Part shown: positions 1-7,615 of the stretch, one piece after another
Layout: the number at the start of each line of letters is the position of its first letter
Numbering within the stretch: position 1 is the stretch's first letter
NCBI GenBank assembly: GCA_041608535.1
Contig: JBFISM010000070.1
Location: 1-18,770 of the forward strand
Direction: 5' to 3'
Length of the DNA: 18,770 nucleotides
From: JBFISM01 sp041608535
Lineage (GTDB): Bacteria; Actinomycetota; Acidimicrobiia; Spongiisociales; UBA5794
The notes under the pieces: generated by a model
The model's database searches: none
Seen by the model: only the letters and a program-made list of their open reading frames with translations
Told to the model about the DNA's origin: nothing
Made by a program: the position numbers and the translations under genes

Positions 1-728
1 ACCTCCGCTTCCACCGGCTCGATGAGGGCGGCGGCCGCCTCTTCGGTAGCCGCCTTTGCCGTGATGCGCACCTTGATCTCGCCTGCGCTGGCGAGAAAGG
101 CAATCGTCGGGTTGGTGCTGTCGTCGTACAGGTCGGCGAGGAGATCGTTCACTCTGGACTCGGACTCGCCCCAGCTGCGCAGCAGGCGGCTCACGACGAC
201 GCCACTCTCCCCCACTTCCTCGCGCAGAAACGGGATCACGTGGTCGTCCACCATCGTGATCATCTCTGCGGGCACACCGGGTACGGCGAATACCCAGCAG
301 CCGTCGATGCGCATCCGCAGACCCGGGGCCGTTCCCTTCGGGTTAGGCATCATGTCGGCTCCCTCCGGACACTCGGCCTGGCGCAGATTCGACTCCGGCA
401 TCGTCCGGCCTCGCGACTCCCAGTAGTCACGCAGCCGGTCGGCGTAGTCACGGTCGAACGTCATCCCCACTCCGGCCGCGGCGCACAGGGCATCCCGGGT
501 CAGGTCGTCCTGAGTGGGACCGATGCCACCGGTGATGATCAGCGCATCGCTGCGCGAGGCCGCACGTCGTATCTCTTCAGCGATTCGCTCCACATTGTCG
601 CCAACGACGGCTTGGTGGTAGTGATCGAGGCCGTTCTCGGCGAGACGCAGCCCAATGCTCGCCGCATTGCGGTTGACAATCTGCCCGAGCAAGAGCTCGG
701 TGCCGACGGCGAGCGTCTCGACGATCAC
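1..728 (-). CDS. cinA: CinA-family protein, N-terminal part (C-terminus beyond the left edge)
   Basis: This is the N-terminal 242 residues of a CinA-type protein (competence/damage-inducible protein A; molybdopterin-binding-like fold, in many bacteria followed by a nicotinamide-nucleotide amidase domain). Visible family motifs are an N-terminal AVGTELLLGQIVNRN stretch (residues 7-21), TGGIGPTQDD (66-75), NPKGTAPG (129-136) and PGVPAEM (150-156). The gene runs off the left edge, so whether the C-terminal amidase domain is present cannot be seen. The start is a GTG at 728-726 whose last bases overlap the TGA stop of rimO (GTGA), implying translational coupling and a shared transcript. The role is probably NAD-cycle metabolite repair (pyridine nucleotide salvage) or a damage-linked function. 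The family call is firm; the exact biochemical activity is inferred. Confidence 0.93.
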   Translation of the reverse strand, partial: MIVETLAVGTELLLGQIVNRNAASIGLRLAENGLDHYHQAVVGDNVERIAEEIRRAASRSDALIITGGIGPTQDDLTRDALCAAAGVGMTFDRDYADRLRDYWESRGRTMPESNLRQAECPEGADMMPNPKGTAPGLRMRIDGCWVFAVPGVPAEMITMVDDHVIPFLREEVGESGVVVSRLLRSWGESESRVNDLLADLYDDSTNPTIAFLASAGEIKVRITAKAATEEAAAALIEPVEAE

Positions 729-2059
729 GCCACGACTTCCGCCAGCAGATCGGTGCCGTAGGCGCCCGTGATCTCCACGTCGAGCCAGTCGCCGGCCTTG
801 CCCTCGTCGGCGAGCACCACGCCGTCGATCTCGGGAGCCTCGCGATACGACCGGGCGACCGGCTGACCATCTTCCACCTGATCCACCAGCACGGACATTC
901 GCCGGCCCACCTGCTCCAGATTGCGGACCGCCGTGATGTCCTCCTGGATGGCGTGCAGGTGACGCAATCGCTCCGCCTTCTCGCCCTCCGCCACCTGACC
1001 GTCCATGTCGGCTGCGGGCGTGCCCTCCTCCGCCGAGAACGGGAAGAACCCGGCCCAGTCGAGCCGAGCCGCCTCCAGAAAGCCGGCGAGCTCGTCGACG
1101 TCATCCTCAGTCTCGCCGGGAAAGCCGACGATGAACGAGGAGCGCAGGGCGGGATCCGGGGCGGCTGCCCGAATGCGCTCGATGAGATCGAGATGCTTGT
1201 CCCCGTTGCCGGAGCGCTTCATCGAGCGCAAGAGCCGGCCGCTGGCGTGCTGCAGCGACAGATCGAAGTAGTCGGCCACCTGGGGCAGCTCCGCCATCGT
1301 GTCGACGAGGCGCTGGCTGATCTCGCGCGGATAGAGGTAGAAGAGACGGAGGCGGCGCAGGCCCTCGACATCGGCGACGAACCGCAGCAGATCCACGATC
1401 CCACCCGGGGCATCGATGTCGCGCCCGTACGCGGCGAGATCCTGGGCGACGAGCACGATCTCGCCCGCTCCCTGCCCCGTCAGCTCGGCGATCTCGTCTC
1501 GCACGTTCACCGGTGGTCGTGACCGCTGCTTTCCCCGGAACAGCGGGATGGCGCAGAAGGTGCACGGCTTGTCACAGCCCTCGGCCACCTTCACGTAGGC
1601 ATATGGCATCGTCGGCGCCGCCCGGCGTGTCTGGTACAAGATGTCCATCTTGCTGGCGGGCTGCGCCGACCTGATGGCGAGCGGTGTCCACTCCGGTGAC
1701 GTGCGGTGGAACAAACCGTCCAAGGTCCCTATCAGCTCGCCATAGCGGTCGAGACCGATCACCGCATCCGCTTCTGGGAGCGCATCCCGCAGCTCGGTTT
1801 CGTAGCGTTGCGCCATGCACCCCAGCACGACGAGCGATGCGTCGCTCGTCTTCGTGTCGGCGAGGTCGAGGATGGCGTCGATCGACTCCTGCCGCGCCTC
1901 CTCGATGAAGGCACAGGTGTTCACCATCACCACGTCCGCAGCATCCGGTGCCGTTGCGGCCGCATAGCCTGCTTCGGCGAGCATCGCCTCGAGCTTGTCG
2001 GAATCGACTTGGTTCTTCGAGCAGCCGAGAGTCGTCAGCCATACGGAGGGGGTCGCCAT
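725..2059 (-). CDS. rimO: Ribosomal protein S12 methylthiotransferase RimO
   Basis: This radical-SAM methylthiotransferase adds a methylthio group to the conserved aspartate of ribosomal protein S12. The 444-aa product has the expected architecture. The N-terminal domain has Cys13, Cys49 and Cys81, the ligands of the auxiliary 4Fe-4S cluster (in LGCSKNQVDSD, NTCAF and LGCMAQ). The radical-SAM CxxxCxxC motif is Cys162/166/169 in GCDKPCTFCAIP. A TRAM domain covers about residues 380-444 and contains EAPEIDG, which favours RimO over MiaB. I chose the ATG at 2059 because LTTLGCSKNQ begins close behind it. In-frame TTG codons at 2092 and 2068 would extend it but have no support. No Shine-Dalgarno sequence precedes the ATG; a TAGACT box lies 8 nt upstream (see that entry). 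It is first in a unit with cinA. Confidence 0.97.
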   Translation of the reverse strand: MATPSVWLTTLGCSKNQVDSDKLEAMLAEAGYAAATAPDAADVVMVNTCAFIEEARQESIDAILDLADTKTSDASLVVLGCMAQRYETELRDALPEADAVIGLDRYGELIGTLDGLFHRTSPEWTPLAIRSAQPASKMDILYQTRRAAPTMPYAYVKVAEGCDKPCTFCAIPLFRGKQRSRPPVNVRDEIAELTGQGAGEIVLVAQDLAAYGRDIDAPGGIVDLLRFVADVEGLRRLRLFYLYPREISQRLVDTMAELPQVADYFDLSLQHASGRLLRSMKRSGNGDKHLDLIERIRAAAPDPALRSSFIVGFPGETEDDVDELAGFLEAARLDWAGFFPFSAEEGTPAADMDGQVAEGEKAERLRHLHAIQEDITAVRNLEQVGRRMSVLVDQVEDGQPVARSYREAPEIDGVVLADEGKAGDWLDVEITGAYGTDLLAEVVA

Positions 2060-2067
2060 GACCCGCA

Positions 2068-2073
2068 AGTCTA
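2068..2073 (-). promoter_or_regulatory. Candidate -10 box for leaderless rimO transcription
   Basis: TAGACT on the minus strand ends 8 nt before the rimO ATG. Transcription would begin at or next to the start codon. No ribosome-binding sequence is visible before this ATG, which fits a leaderless message. I see no good -35 hexamer, so this is suggestive only. Confidence 0.4.
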
Positions 2074-2159
2074 CGGGACCATCCGGGCCCAAGGACTCAT
2101 GCGATTAGGCACGAAGTCGACGAGAATGTCCCATGCAGGAGGGCGATCCGAGGAGTGTG

Positions 2160-3194
2160 ATGGAGATCTTCGAGACAGATCCGGGGTTCGGACACGAGCG
2201 AGTGACACTCGTCCAGCACCGAGAAACCGGTCTCAGAGCGGTGATCGCAATCCACGACACCACCCTGGGACCCGCGGCTGGCGGCTGCCGGATGTGGCCG
2301 TATCCCAACGACAGGCAGGCTCTCGCCGACGCCATGCGGTTGTCGAAGGCGATGACCTGGAAGAACGCCATGGCCGACATGCCTCTCGGCGGCGGCAAGG
2401 CGGTCATCATCGGCAATCCCCGCACCGAGGGGAGCGCCGAGCTCCTGCATGCGTTCGGTGCGGCCGTCGAATCGCTCGGTGGCGCATACTGGACTGCCGA
2501 GGACGTCGGTGTCGGCCTGGAAGCCATCCGCATCGTGCGGCAAACGTGCCGGTACACCTTTGGCGTGGATCGCGATCCGTCGCCGTGGACCGCACGAGGC
2601 ACACTCATGGCGATCCTGGCGTCGGTGCAGCACGTCTTCGATGACGATTCGCTCGACGGCCGCCGCATCGCCGTCCAAGGGGTCGGCAATGTCGGAGGCC
2701 AGCTCGTCGGCATGCTCACCGAGCGCGGCGCCCACTGTGTGGTATCCGATGTCAACGAGACCGCCATTGCGGCGATGGTCGACCAGTACGGGGTCGAAGT
2801 TGCCGGGATCGACGAGATCTTCGACGTGCCCTGTGACGTCTTCGCCCCATGTGCGCTCGGCGGCGCCGTCGACGATGACACGATCGGCAGACTCAAGGCA
2901 GCCATCATCGCCGGATCCGCCAACAACCAACTGGCCGATCCCCACCGGCACGGCGAACTCCTCCATGAGGCCGGCATCACCTTTGCGCCCGACTTCGTCG
3001 CCAACTCGGGAGGCATGCTGGCCGTCGGCGGCGAGATCCACGGTGTCGACCACACCGATGCCGAGCTCACCGAGATGGTCGATGGAATTCGAACCAGGGT
3101 CAATGCGATCCTGCGCCGGGCCGCCGCCGCGGACCGGCCGCCGGCCGAGATCGCCACTGCGATGGCTCGGGACAAGGTGCTGGCGGCGCGCTGA
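2160..3194 (+). CDS. Leucine dehydrogenase-type amino acid dehydrogenase (Glu/Leu/Phe/Val family)
   Basis: This is an NAD-dependent oxidative deaminase of branched-chain L-amino acids to 2-oxoacids, 344 aa. With the ATG at 2160, residue numbers match those of Bacillus leucine dehydrogenases: Lys68 (MTWKNA) and Lys80 (GGGKAVI) in the substrate pocket and Asp115 (TAEDVGV). A Rossmann GxGxxG (GVGNVG, 174-179) marks the NAD domain. The N-terminal MEIFE and the AIHDTTLGPA block are also typical. AGGAG at 2151-2155 lies 4 nt before the ATG. An earlier in-frame ATG at 2133 is possible but has no ribosome-binding site of its own. The gene is monocistronic and convergent with the J-domain gene (stops 3 bp apart). 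Leucine versus valine or phenylalanine preference cannot be settled from the sequence. A functional link to the E1/E2 operon at 13460-16607 is plausible. Confidence 0.9.
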   Translation: MEIFETDPGFGHERVTLVQHRETGLRAVIAIHDTTLGPAAGGCRMWPYPNDRQALADAMRLSKAMTWKNAMADMPLGGGKAVIIGNPRTEGSAELLHAFGAAVESLGGAYWTAEDVGVGLEAIRIVRQTCRYTFGVDRDPSPWTARGTLMAILASVQHVFDDDSLDGRRIAVQGVGNVGGQLVGMLTERGAHCVVSDVNETAIAAMVDQYGVEVAGIDEIFDVPCDVFAPCALGGAVDDDTIGRLKAAIIAGSANNQLADPHRHGELLHEAGITFAPDFVANSGGMLAVGGEIHGVDHTDAELTEMVDGIRTRVNAILRRAAAADRPPAEIATAMARDKVLAAR

Positions 3195-3197
3195 GGC

Positions 3198-3695
3198 TCA
3201 TTGCGTACCGGGCTTCCTCCCGGTGCCGCCGCAATCGTCGCAGCCGACTTCCATGTCGACCCGCCTCTGTCCGCGACACCTCGAGCATGGTTCGTAACTG
3301 ACCGATCCGACGTCGAGCGCAACCGTGGTGCCGGTGGCTCCACACGCCGGACACGGCATGTTCCTTGTGATGATCTTCCGGCCTCGGCAACGGCGACACG
3401 GCGCCCCCGCGGGACGTGCGCCGGGCGCCGAGCTGCTGTTTACCGGCACCGCGGTCTTGCGGTGCTGAGGAGGGTCCCCCGCCCGACGTGCGTCGTATGC
3501 AGCCCGAGTCGCTGCGTTGGAGAGGAGCTCGTATGCGGCCATCACCTCGCGTACCGCCGCTTCATCACCACCTTTGGGAGCCTTCACATCCGGGTGCTCC
3601 CGGCGCACCGCACGCCGGAAGGCCGTGCGGATCTGCTCCGAGCTGGCATCGGGAGGCACGCCGAGCGCCGCATATGGATCGAATGTCGCGCTCAT
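3198..3695 (-). CDS. Small J-domain protein with four Cys-x2-Cys pairs (DnaJ-like)
   Basis: The 165-aa product begins with a J domain (about residues 6-70: DPYAALGVPPDAS, the HPD triad at 34-36, then AAYELLSN and AAYDARR), so it should stimulate an Hsp70 (DnaK) ATPase. A Pro/Ser/Gly linker (80-98) is followed by four pairs, Cys100/103, Cys115/118, Cys137/140 and Cys152/155, each followed by Gly-containing residues. This resembles a shortened, degenerate DnaJ zinc-finger region. The long Gly/Phe segment and the C-terminal substrate-binding domains of true DnaJ are absent. It is the last gene of the NEW3/ABC operon, 25 nt after its neighbour. The ATG at 3695 is the only start that suits the J domain, and no clear Shine-Dalgarno precedes it. 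The family call is secure; its client is unknown. Confidence 0.87.
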   Translation of the reverse strand: MSATFDPYAALGVPPDASSEQIRTAFRRAVRREHPDVKAPKGGDEAAVREVMAAYELLSNAATRAAYDARRAGDPPQHRKTAVPVNSSSAPGARPAGAPCRRCRGRKIITRNMPCPACGATGTTVALDVGSVSYEPCSRCRGQRRVDMEVGCDDCGGTGRKPGTQ

Positions 3696-3720
3696 GGCGG
3701 CAGGGCACGGGCCCGCATGG

Positions 3721-4191
3721 TCAGACCTCCTCGCCCAGATCGAGCACCAATGCGTCGTAGACGATATCGGTCTGTCTCGCCCGACAGTGATGCAGCGCAC
3801 GAACGATCCAACCGGCCCGCTGTCTGATGTCGCCGACCTCGACGGCGCCTTCATCGGTGGCATCGATCTCGCTGCGCAAGGACTCGACCTGCCGGATGAT
3901 GTCGGCGTACTGCTCGCGTAGGTTGCGCACCCGTGCGCTGAACCGGCGGGGATGCTCGGCGACGACCATCGCCAGCAGCGCATCCGGCCGGTTGAGCTCG
4001 TGCTGCTCGGTGCGCATCGCTTCTTCGAGCTCGTCGAGCTTGCCGGCCACACCGTCGAGCCAGCCCCGCCCGCCGGACGCCCGACCCAGAACCCGCTCGA
4101 GCTCGTGAATCGCAACCAGTGCGCTATCCCGTTCGCTGCGGCTGGCAGCGACCGCAGCACCCTGGGCGGCTTTCGTGGAACCAGCAGCCAT
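3721..4191 (-). CDS. Unrecognised helical protein, possibly a hemerythrin-like bundle
   Basis: I do not recognise this 156-aa protein with confidence. It is rich in Glu, Arg, Ala and Leu with no signal peptide or membrane segment, and looks all-helical. Helices are likely at about 15-35, 45-65, 82-107 and 117-152. The final helix (RALHHCRARQTDIVYDAL) recalls the last helix of divergent hemerythrin-like proteins, but a full set of metal-ligand histidines is not apparent, so that similarity is only a suggestion. A strong GGAGGAGG directly precedes the ATG at 4191, and the gene starts 12 nt after the ABC permease stop, so it is expressed with the transporter. A cytosolic accessory role for the ABC system or for the following J-domain protein is inferred from position only. 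Confidence 0.75.
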   Translation of the reverse strand: MAAGSTKAAQGAAVAASRSERDSALVAIHELERVLGRASGGRGWLDGVAGKLDELEEAMRTEQHELNRPDALLAMVVAEHPRRFSARVRNLREQYADIIRQVESLRSEIDATDEGAVEVGDIRQRAGWIVRALHHCRARQTDIVYDALVLDLGEEV

Positions 4192-4203
4192 CCCTCCTCC
4201 TCC

Positions 4204-5187
4204 TCAGGCCCTCACTTCCTGACGCATGAACCAGACGTACGCAACGGCGAAGATCACCACGACCGCTGCCATCATCCCCACCAGCTGTGGCCACACCAGC
4301 AACAGACTCTGGGTGATGGACAGCTCGGACACCACCGTGCGATCCAACTGGTCCAGGGTCACGATCCCCAAGCTGCGCACCTCCGGGTTGAGCAACGCGG
4401 TTGCCGTCTCTTCGTACAGCGTCACCGGTGAGAGTCGGGAGATGGCCAGCTCGGTCTCGGCGTTGGCGAGGGCACTTTCCGGTTCGACCCCCACGGGTGA
4501 GACGACGTCGGCGGCCAGGTGCGCCAGCAGCGTCCCGAAGAGCGTCAGTACCAACCACACACCGATGGCCACCAACGCCGACGTCGCCGCCCGGCGCATC
4601 CACACCGAGCACAGCGTGGCGAACGCCAACCACACACCCACGTAGGCGATCGCCGCCACGAGCCAGACGAGCAGGCGGATGATCTCGGCGCTGGTCGGCA
4701 CGATGCCGAGCAGCACGATGCCCATCCCCCCGACAACGACGGCCACGAAGAGGGCGATCAGTCCCACGACGGACAGACCGGCAACGAACTTGCCGTTGAT
4801 CACGTCGTCGCGATGGATCGGCTGCGACACGAGCCGGGGCAGCGTGCCCTGGGCCCGCTCACCGTTGACCGCATCGAACCCGAAGGCGATCCCCAGTATC
4901 GGGGCGAGGAATCCCACGAAGGTGAGGAACGAGAACGGAATCGCCTCACCACGTACCGTGAACAACCGGAGGAACATCCCGTCCACGCCCGCGGTGTCGG
5001 GGGCGACGTCTCGCAGGGCTTCTGCGGCGCTGTATACGCTCCCGCCGGCCACGAGACCCAGCAACACCAGCAGGGCGACGAACCGCGCCGAAAGCAGATG
5101 ATCGGCGAACTCCTTGCGAGCGATCACCGCCCAGGCGGGGCGGCGCCTCGTCCACAACAGCGTGGGGACGGTCTCGACGACGCTCAC
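4204..5187 (-). CDS. ABC-2 type transporter permease
   Basis: This is the membrane subunit of an ABC exporter, 327 aa, with about six hydrophobic segments (roughly 34-53, 85-105, 135-160, 168-193, 202-225 and 296-320). A large extracytoplasmic stretch lies between the last two. Between segments 2 and 3 lies the ABC-2 family signature FDAVNGERAQGTL...SQPIHRDDVINGK (104-133), as in NosY-like permeases. The start is GTG at 5187, overlapping the TGA of the ATPase gene (GTGA), so the two subunits are translationally coupled. The predicted partner is the ATPase at 5184-6152, and the NEW3-type protein encoded upstream may be the extracytoplasmic component. The substrate is unknown. Confidence 0.92.
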   Translation of the reverse strand: MSVVETVPTLLWTRRRPAWAVIARKEFADHLLSARFVALLVLLGLVAGGSVYSAAEALRDVAPDTAGVDGMFLRLFTVRGEAIPFSFLTFVGFLAPILGIAFGFDAVNGERAQGTLPRLVSQPIHRDDVINGKFVAGLSVVGLIALFVAVVVGGMGIVLLGIVPTSAEIIRLLVWLVAAIAYVGVWLAFATLCSVWMRRAATSALVAIGVWLVLTLFGTLLAHLAADVVSPVGVEPESALANAETELAISRLSPVTLYEETATALLNPEVRSLGIVTLDQLDRTVVSELSITQSLLLVWPQLVGMMAAVVVIFAVAYVWFMRQEVRA

Positions 5188-6152
5188 GATGCCACCTCCT
5201 GCGTGGTCGCCACGAAGTAGCGGTGATAGATCTCGTCGAGATCGGACCCGAGGTCCTTGATCTCTCGCACGTCCACACCCGCCTCGACGAGCGCAGGCAG
5301 CAGCCGCACCGCACCCTCCTCAGGGAGCTTCACCCGCCAGCGGGCGGTACCGAGCCTGCGTAGATCCACCGCACCGACGCCCGCCTCGCCACCGAGCGCC
5401 GCGACGAGCGACGCTTCATCGGTGGTGGCGGAGATCTCGAACACGCTGTGCCCGTCACTCAGACTGCGGGCGAGGTCGGAGCTCGATCCCTCGGCGATGA
5501 TCCGGCCGCCGACGAAGATCGCCATGCGGTCGCACAGCCGCTGCACCTGATGCAGCACATGGCTCGTCAGGAGCACGGCCCGCCCTTCGTCACGGGCGAG
5601 ACGAGCGATGAGGGCCTCCATCTCGATGACCCCCTCCGGGTCGATGCCGACCATCGGCTCGTCGAGGATCACGACGAGCGGATCCTTCAGCAGCGCATCG
5701 GCGAGCCCCAGGCGCTGCCGCATGCCCCGGCTGTATTCCCGCACCCGCCGATCGGCGGAGTCGGCGAGCCCCACACGGTCGAGCAGCTGCTCGATCCGGT
5801 CTTCTCCCTCGTCCTGGGACAACTCGTTGAGCTCCGCCGTGTAGCGCAGGTTCTGCCGGCCTGTCATGTGCTCGTAGAACCCCACGGAATCGGGCAGGTA
5901 GCCAACGTGCCGCTTCACGGCCAGCGGATGCCGGGCCGGATCGAGACCACATACATCGACGGTGCCTGCGTCCGGCTCGCTCAAACCGAGCAGCATGAGC
6001 ACGGTCGTCGTCTTGCCCGCACCATTTGGTCCGAGGAGGCCGAACACCTCGCCGGTGCGAATCTCGAGATCCACGCCGTCGACGGCCGTCAAGGCCCCAT
6101 AGCGTTTGGTCAGGTTGCGAGCCGAGACGAGCGGTGCGGGTGTCCTCGTCAC
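5184..6152 (-). CDS. ABC transporter ATP-binding protein
   Basis: This is the cytoplasmic ATPase of the exporter, 322 aa. It has Walker A GPNGAGKT (41-48), the ABC signature YSRGMRQRL (140-148), Walker B LVVILDEP with catalytic Glu165 (159-166), and a switch His198 (TSHV). At the usual Q-loop position the sequence is GYLPDS, with Asp instead of Gln. A C-terminal extension of about 100 residues after the nucleotide-binding domain is usual in this export-type (COG1131-like) group. The GTG start at 6152 is preceded by AGGAGG at 6165-6160 with 7-nt spacing, and the Shine-Dalgarno abuts the stop codon of the NEW3 gene. Starts further upstream would overlap the NEW3 coding region and have no comparable ribosome-binding site. 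Confidence 0.95.
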   Translation of the reverse strand: MTRTPAPLVSARNLTKRYGALTAVDGVDLEIRTGEVFGLLGPNGAGKTTTVLMLLGLSEPDAGTVDVCGLDPARHPLAVKRHVGYLPDSVGFYEHMTGRQNLRYTAELNELSQDEGEDRIEQLLDRVGLADSADRRVREYSRGMRQRLGLADALLKDPLVVILDEPMVGIDPEGVIEMEALIARLARDEGRAVLLTSHVLHQVQRLCDRMAIFVGGRIIAEGSSSDLARSLSDGHSVFEISATTDEASLVAALGGEAGVGAVDLRRLGTARWRVKLPEEGAVRLLPALVEAGVDVREIKDLGSDLDEIYHRYFVATTQEVAS

Positions 6153-6156
6153 GACG

Positions 6157-7332
6157 TCACCTCCTGCCAAAGCGGCGGAACACGAGACCGAGTCCCGCAA
6201 GCGCCACCAGGATCACGCCGACACCGATCAGACCCCACAGTGCCGATGTCTCGACGGTGACCCGCATCTCTACGGAGTCGGTGGTCTCCGCCACACCGGC
6301 CTGCATCGTGATGCGATAGTCGCCGGCGATGGCATCGCTCGAAGGCGTGACCACGGCGGTCACCTCCGCCGAACCGCCTGGTTCGATGCGGTCGATCGAC
6401 TGCGGCGAGAAACTCACGTCCCACCCACGGGGCGGGGTTCCGCTCAGCGTCAGCTCGGTGAGCGGCGCAGTTCCCTGGTTCACGACCAGCAACGGGACTT
6501 CGGTCGAGTCACCGGCAACGACGTCGAAGTTGAGTCGCTCGTCCGGTGTGGTCAGCGCAACGGCGAAGTTCCCCGTGATCTCCACGAGCAACTCGGCCGA
6601 CACCGTCTCGCCGCCACCCGCGGCCTGGACGAGGACCGGGTAGACGCCGGTCGGCGTGAAGTCGGGCGGATCGACGTCGACGCTGACGCGCTGCGAGCCA
6701 CTGGCGTCGACGGTCACGCTCGACGCCCGGCTCTGCCCGGCGGGCCCCGCAGAGATGAGCCAGCCGTCCGGACCCTGGGCCTGGAGCCCGAATTGCAGTT
6801 CTTCGCCCGTTTCGTTGAGCAGCTCCAGCGAGAACGAGAACTCCACGTCGGACGGTCCGCGCAGGGCGGGGAACTCGGCGTTGAGCGACACTCCGCCACC
6901 TACGGCCTGGGCAACGAGCAATGCGACATCGAGCCGGTCGGTCGACGAGGAGCCCTGAGCAACGACACCGAGCTCGTAGGTGCCCTCTGCAGCCGTCGGG
7001 GGAACATCGATCTCCAGCCGGAGATCGAGGTCGGTCGCCTCGTCGACCATCACTCGATCGACGACGAAGCCACCGCCGCGGATGTGTGCGTCCCATCCTT
7101 CGGGTACACCGGTCACTTCGAGATCGACCACCTCCCCCGGTGGACCGGCCACATCGAGGGTGAGCGAGGTGGTGTCACCCGGCTCGGCCGCCACGCCGAG
7201 ATAGGGCGTGATCAACCGGACGCTGCGGGGTGATTCACCGTCCTGCGCCGCTGCGGGGGCAGCGACGACCAGTGAGGTGATGATCAACAGCAGAGCCAGA
7301 CCCACTCTCGTGTACCAGCTCCACTCCTTCAT
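6157..7332 (-). CDS. Secreted, membrane-anchored NEW3-domain-type protein
   Basis: This 391-aa envelope protein has a Sec-type signal peptide (charged start, hydrophobic core about 10-24, AAPAAAQ cleavage region near 25-30). It continues with about 330 residues of beta-rich repeats and one C-terminal transmembrane helix (about 364-385) followed by a short basic tail, RRFGRR. Three repeated units of about 100 residues contain phrases such as GVPEGWDAHI, QGPDGWLIS and GTPPRGWDVSF followed by VTVD/VTAVVTP-like strands. The G-x-P-x-GW-x pattern is typical of NEW3 (alpha-galactosidase-associated) immunoglobulin-like domains. Such proteins are often encoded beside ABC-2 exporters, as here. ATG 7332 has AAGGAGG 6 nt upstream. 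It is the first gene of the operon, behind a long leader. The envelope location is well supported; the role is unknown. Confidence 0.88.
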   Translation of the reverse strand: MKEWSWYTRVGLALLLIITSLVVAAPAAAQDGESPRSVRLITPYLGVAAEPGDTTSLTLDVAGPPGEVVDLEVTGVPEGWDAHIRGGGFVVDRVMVDEATDLDLRLEIDVPPTAAEGTYELGVVAQGSSSTDRLDVALLVAQAVGGGVSLNAEFPALRGPSDVEFSFSLELLNETGEELQFGLQAQGPDGWLISAGPAGQSRASSVTVDASGSQRVSVDVDPPDFTPTGVYPVLVQAAGGGETVSAELLVEITGNFAVALTTPDERLNFDVVAGDSTEVPLLVVNQGTAPLTELTLSGTPPRGWDVSFSPQSIDRIEPGGSAEVTAVVTPSSDAIAGDYRITMQAGVAETTDSVEMRVTVETSALWGLIGVGVILVALAGLGLVFRRFGRR

Positions 7333-7551
7333 GAGTGCCTCCTTGTCGAACGTTCATCGTGAGACCTCGCAAAGAGCGTGAGGAGCAGAGAACGAAGCGC
7401 GGGGCGGGAGCCCGCACACCGGGATGCAGCAAGAAGACGGGGCGACGCTCTACGCGGCTGGCTCGAGAATCGTCCCGGCGCGATCACCGGCGATGAAGCA
7501 TGGGGCCCTCACTCCATCACTCCCCAGGGAGGTCTTTGATTCTCCGTAGTT

Positions 7552-7615
7552 CTGTCTACCTGGTGTATCTACCTGGTTTGTCTTCCTGATCCGTCTACCT
7601 GGTCTGTTACCTGGA
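7552..7615. repeat. 13-bp tandem repeat, five copies
   Basis: The five units read CTGTCTACCTGGT, GTATCTACCTGGT, TTGTCTTCCTGAT, CCGTCTACCTGGT and CTGTTACCTGGA on the plus strand. Their period is 13, 13, 13 and then 12 bp because the last unit lacks one base. Copies 1, 2 and 4 share TCTACCTGGT exactly, and the first two bases vary. The core ACCTGGT is an odd-length palindrome (ACC-T-GGT). The array sits in the leader of the NEW3-ABC operon, just downstream of its likely transcription start. It may be a cluster of protein-binding sites or an RNA element. A sixth, weaker unit may lie at 7541-7550. Confidence 0.85.

Noticed and set aside
2097..3343. Long minus-strand frames (318 and 412 codons) across leucine dehydrogenase
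   Set aside because: Their translations are compositionally odd and match no family, while the opposite strand has catalytic residues at the right positions. They are antisense by-products of high G+C.
7552..7615. A small CRISPR array or plasmid-type origin iterons
   Set aside because: The units are contiguous, with no unique spacers, so it is not CRISPR. There is no replication gene or AT-rich unwinding region nearby, so origin iterons are unlikely.
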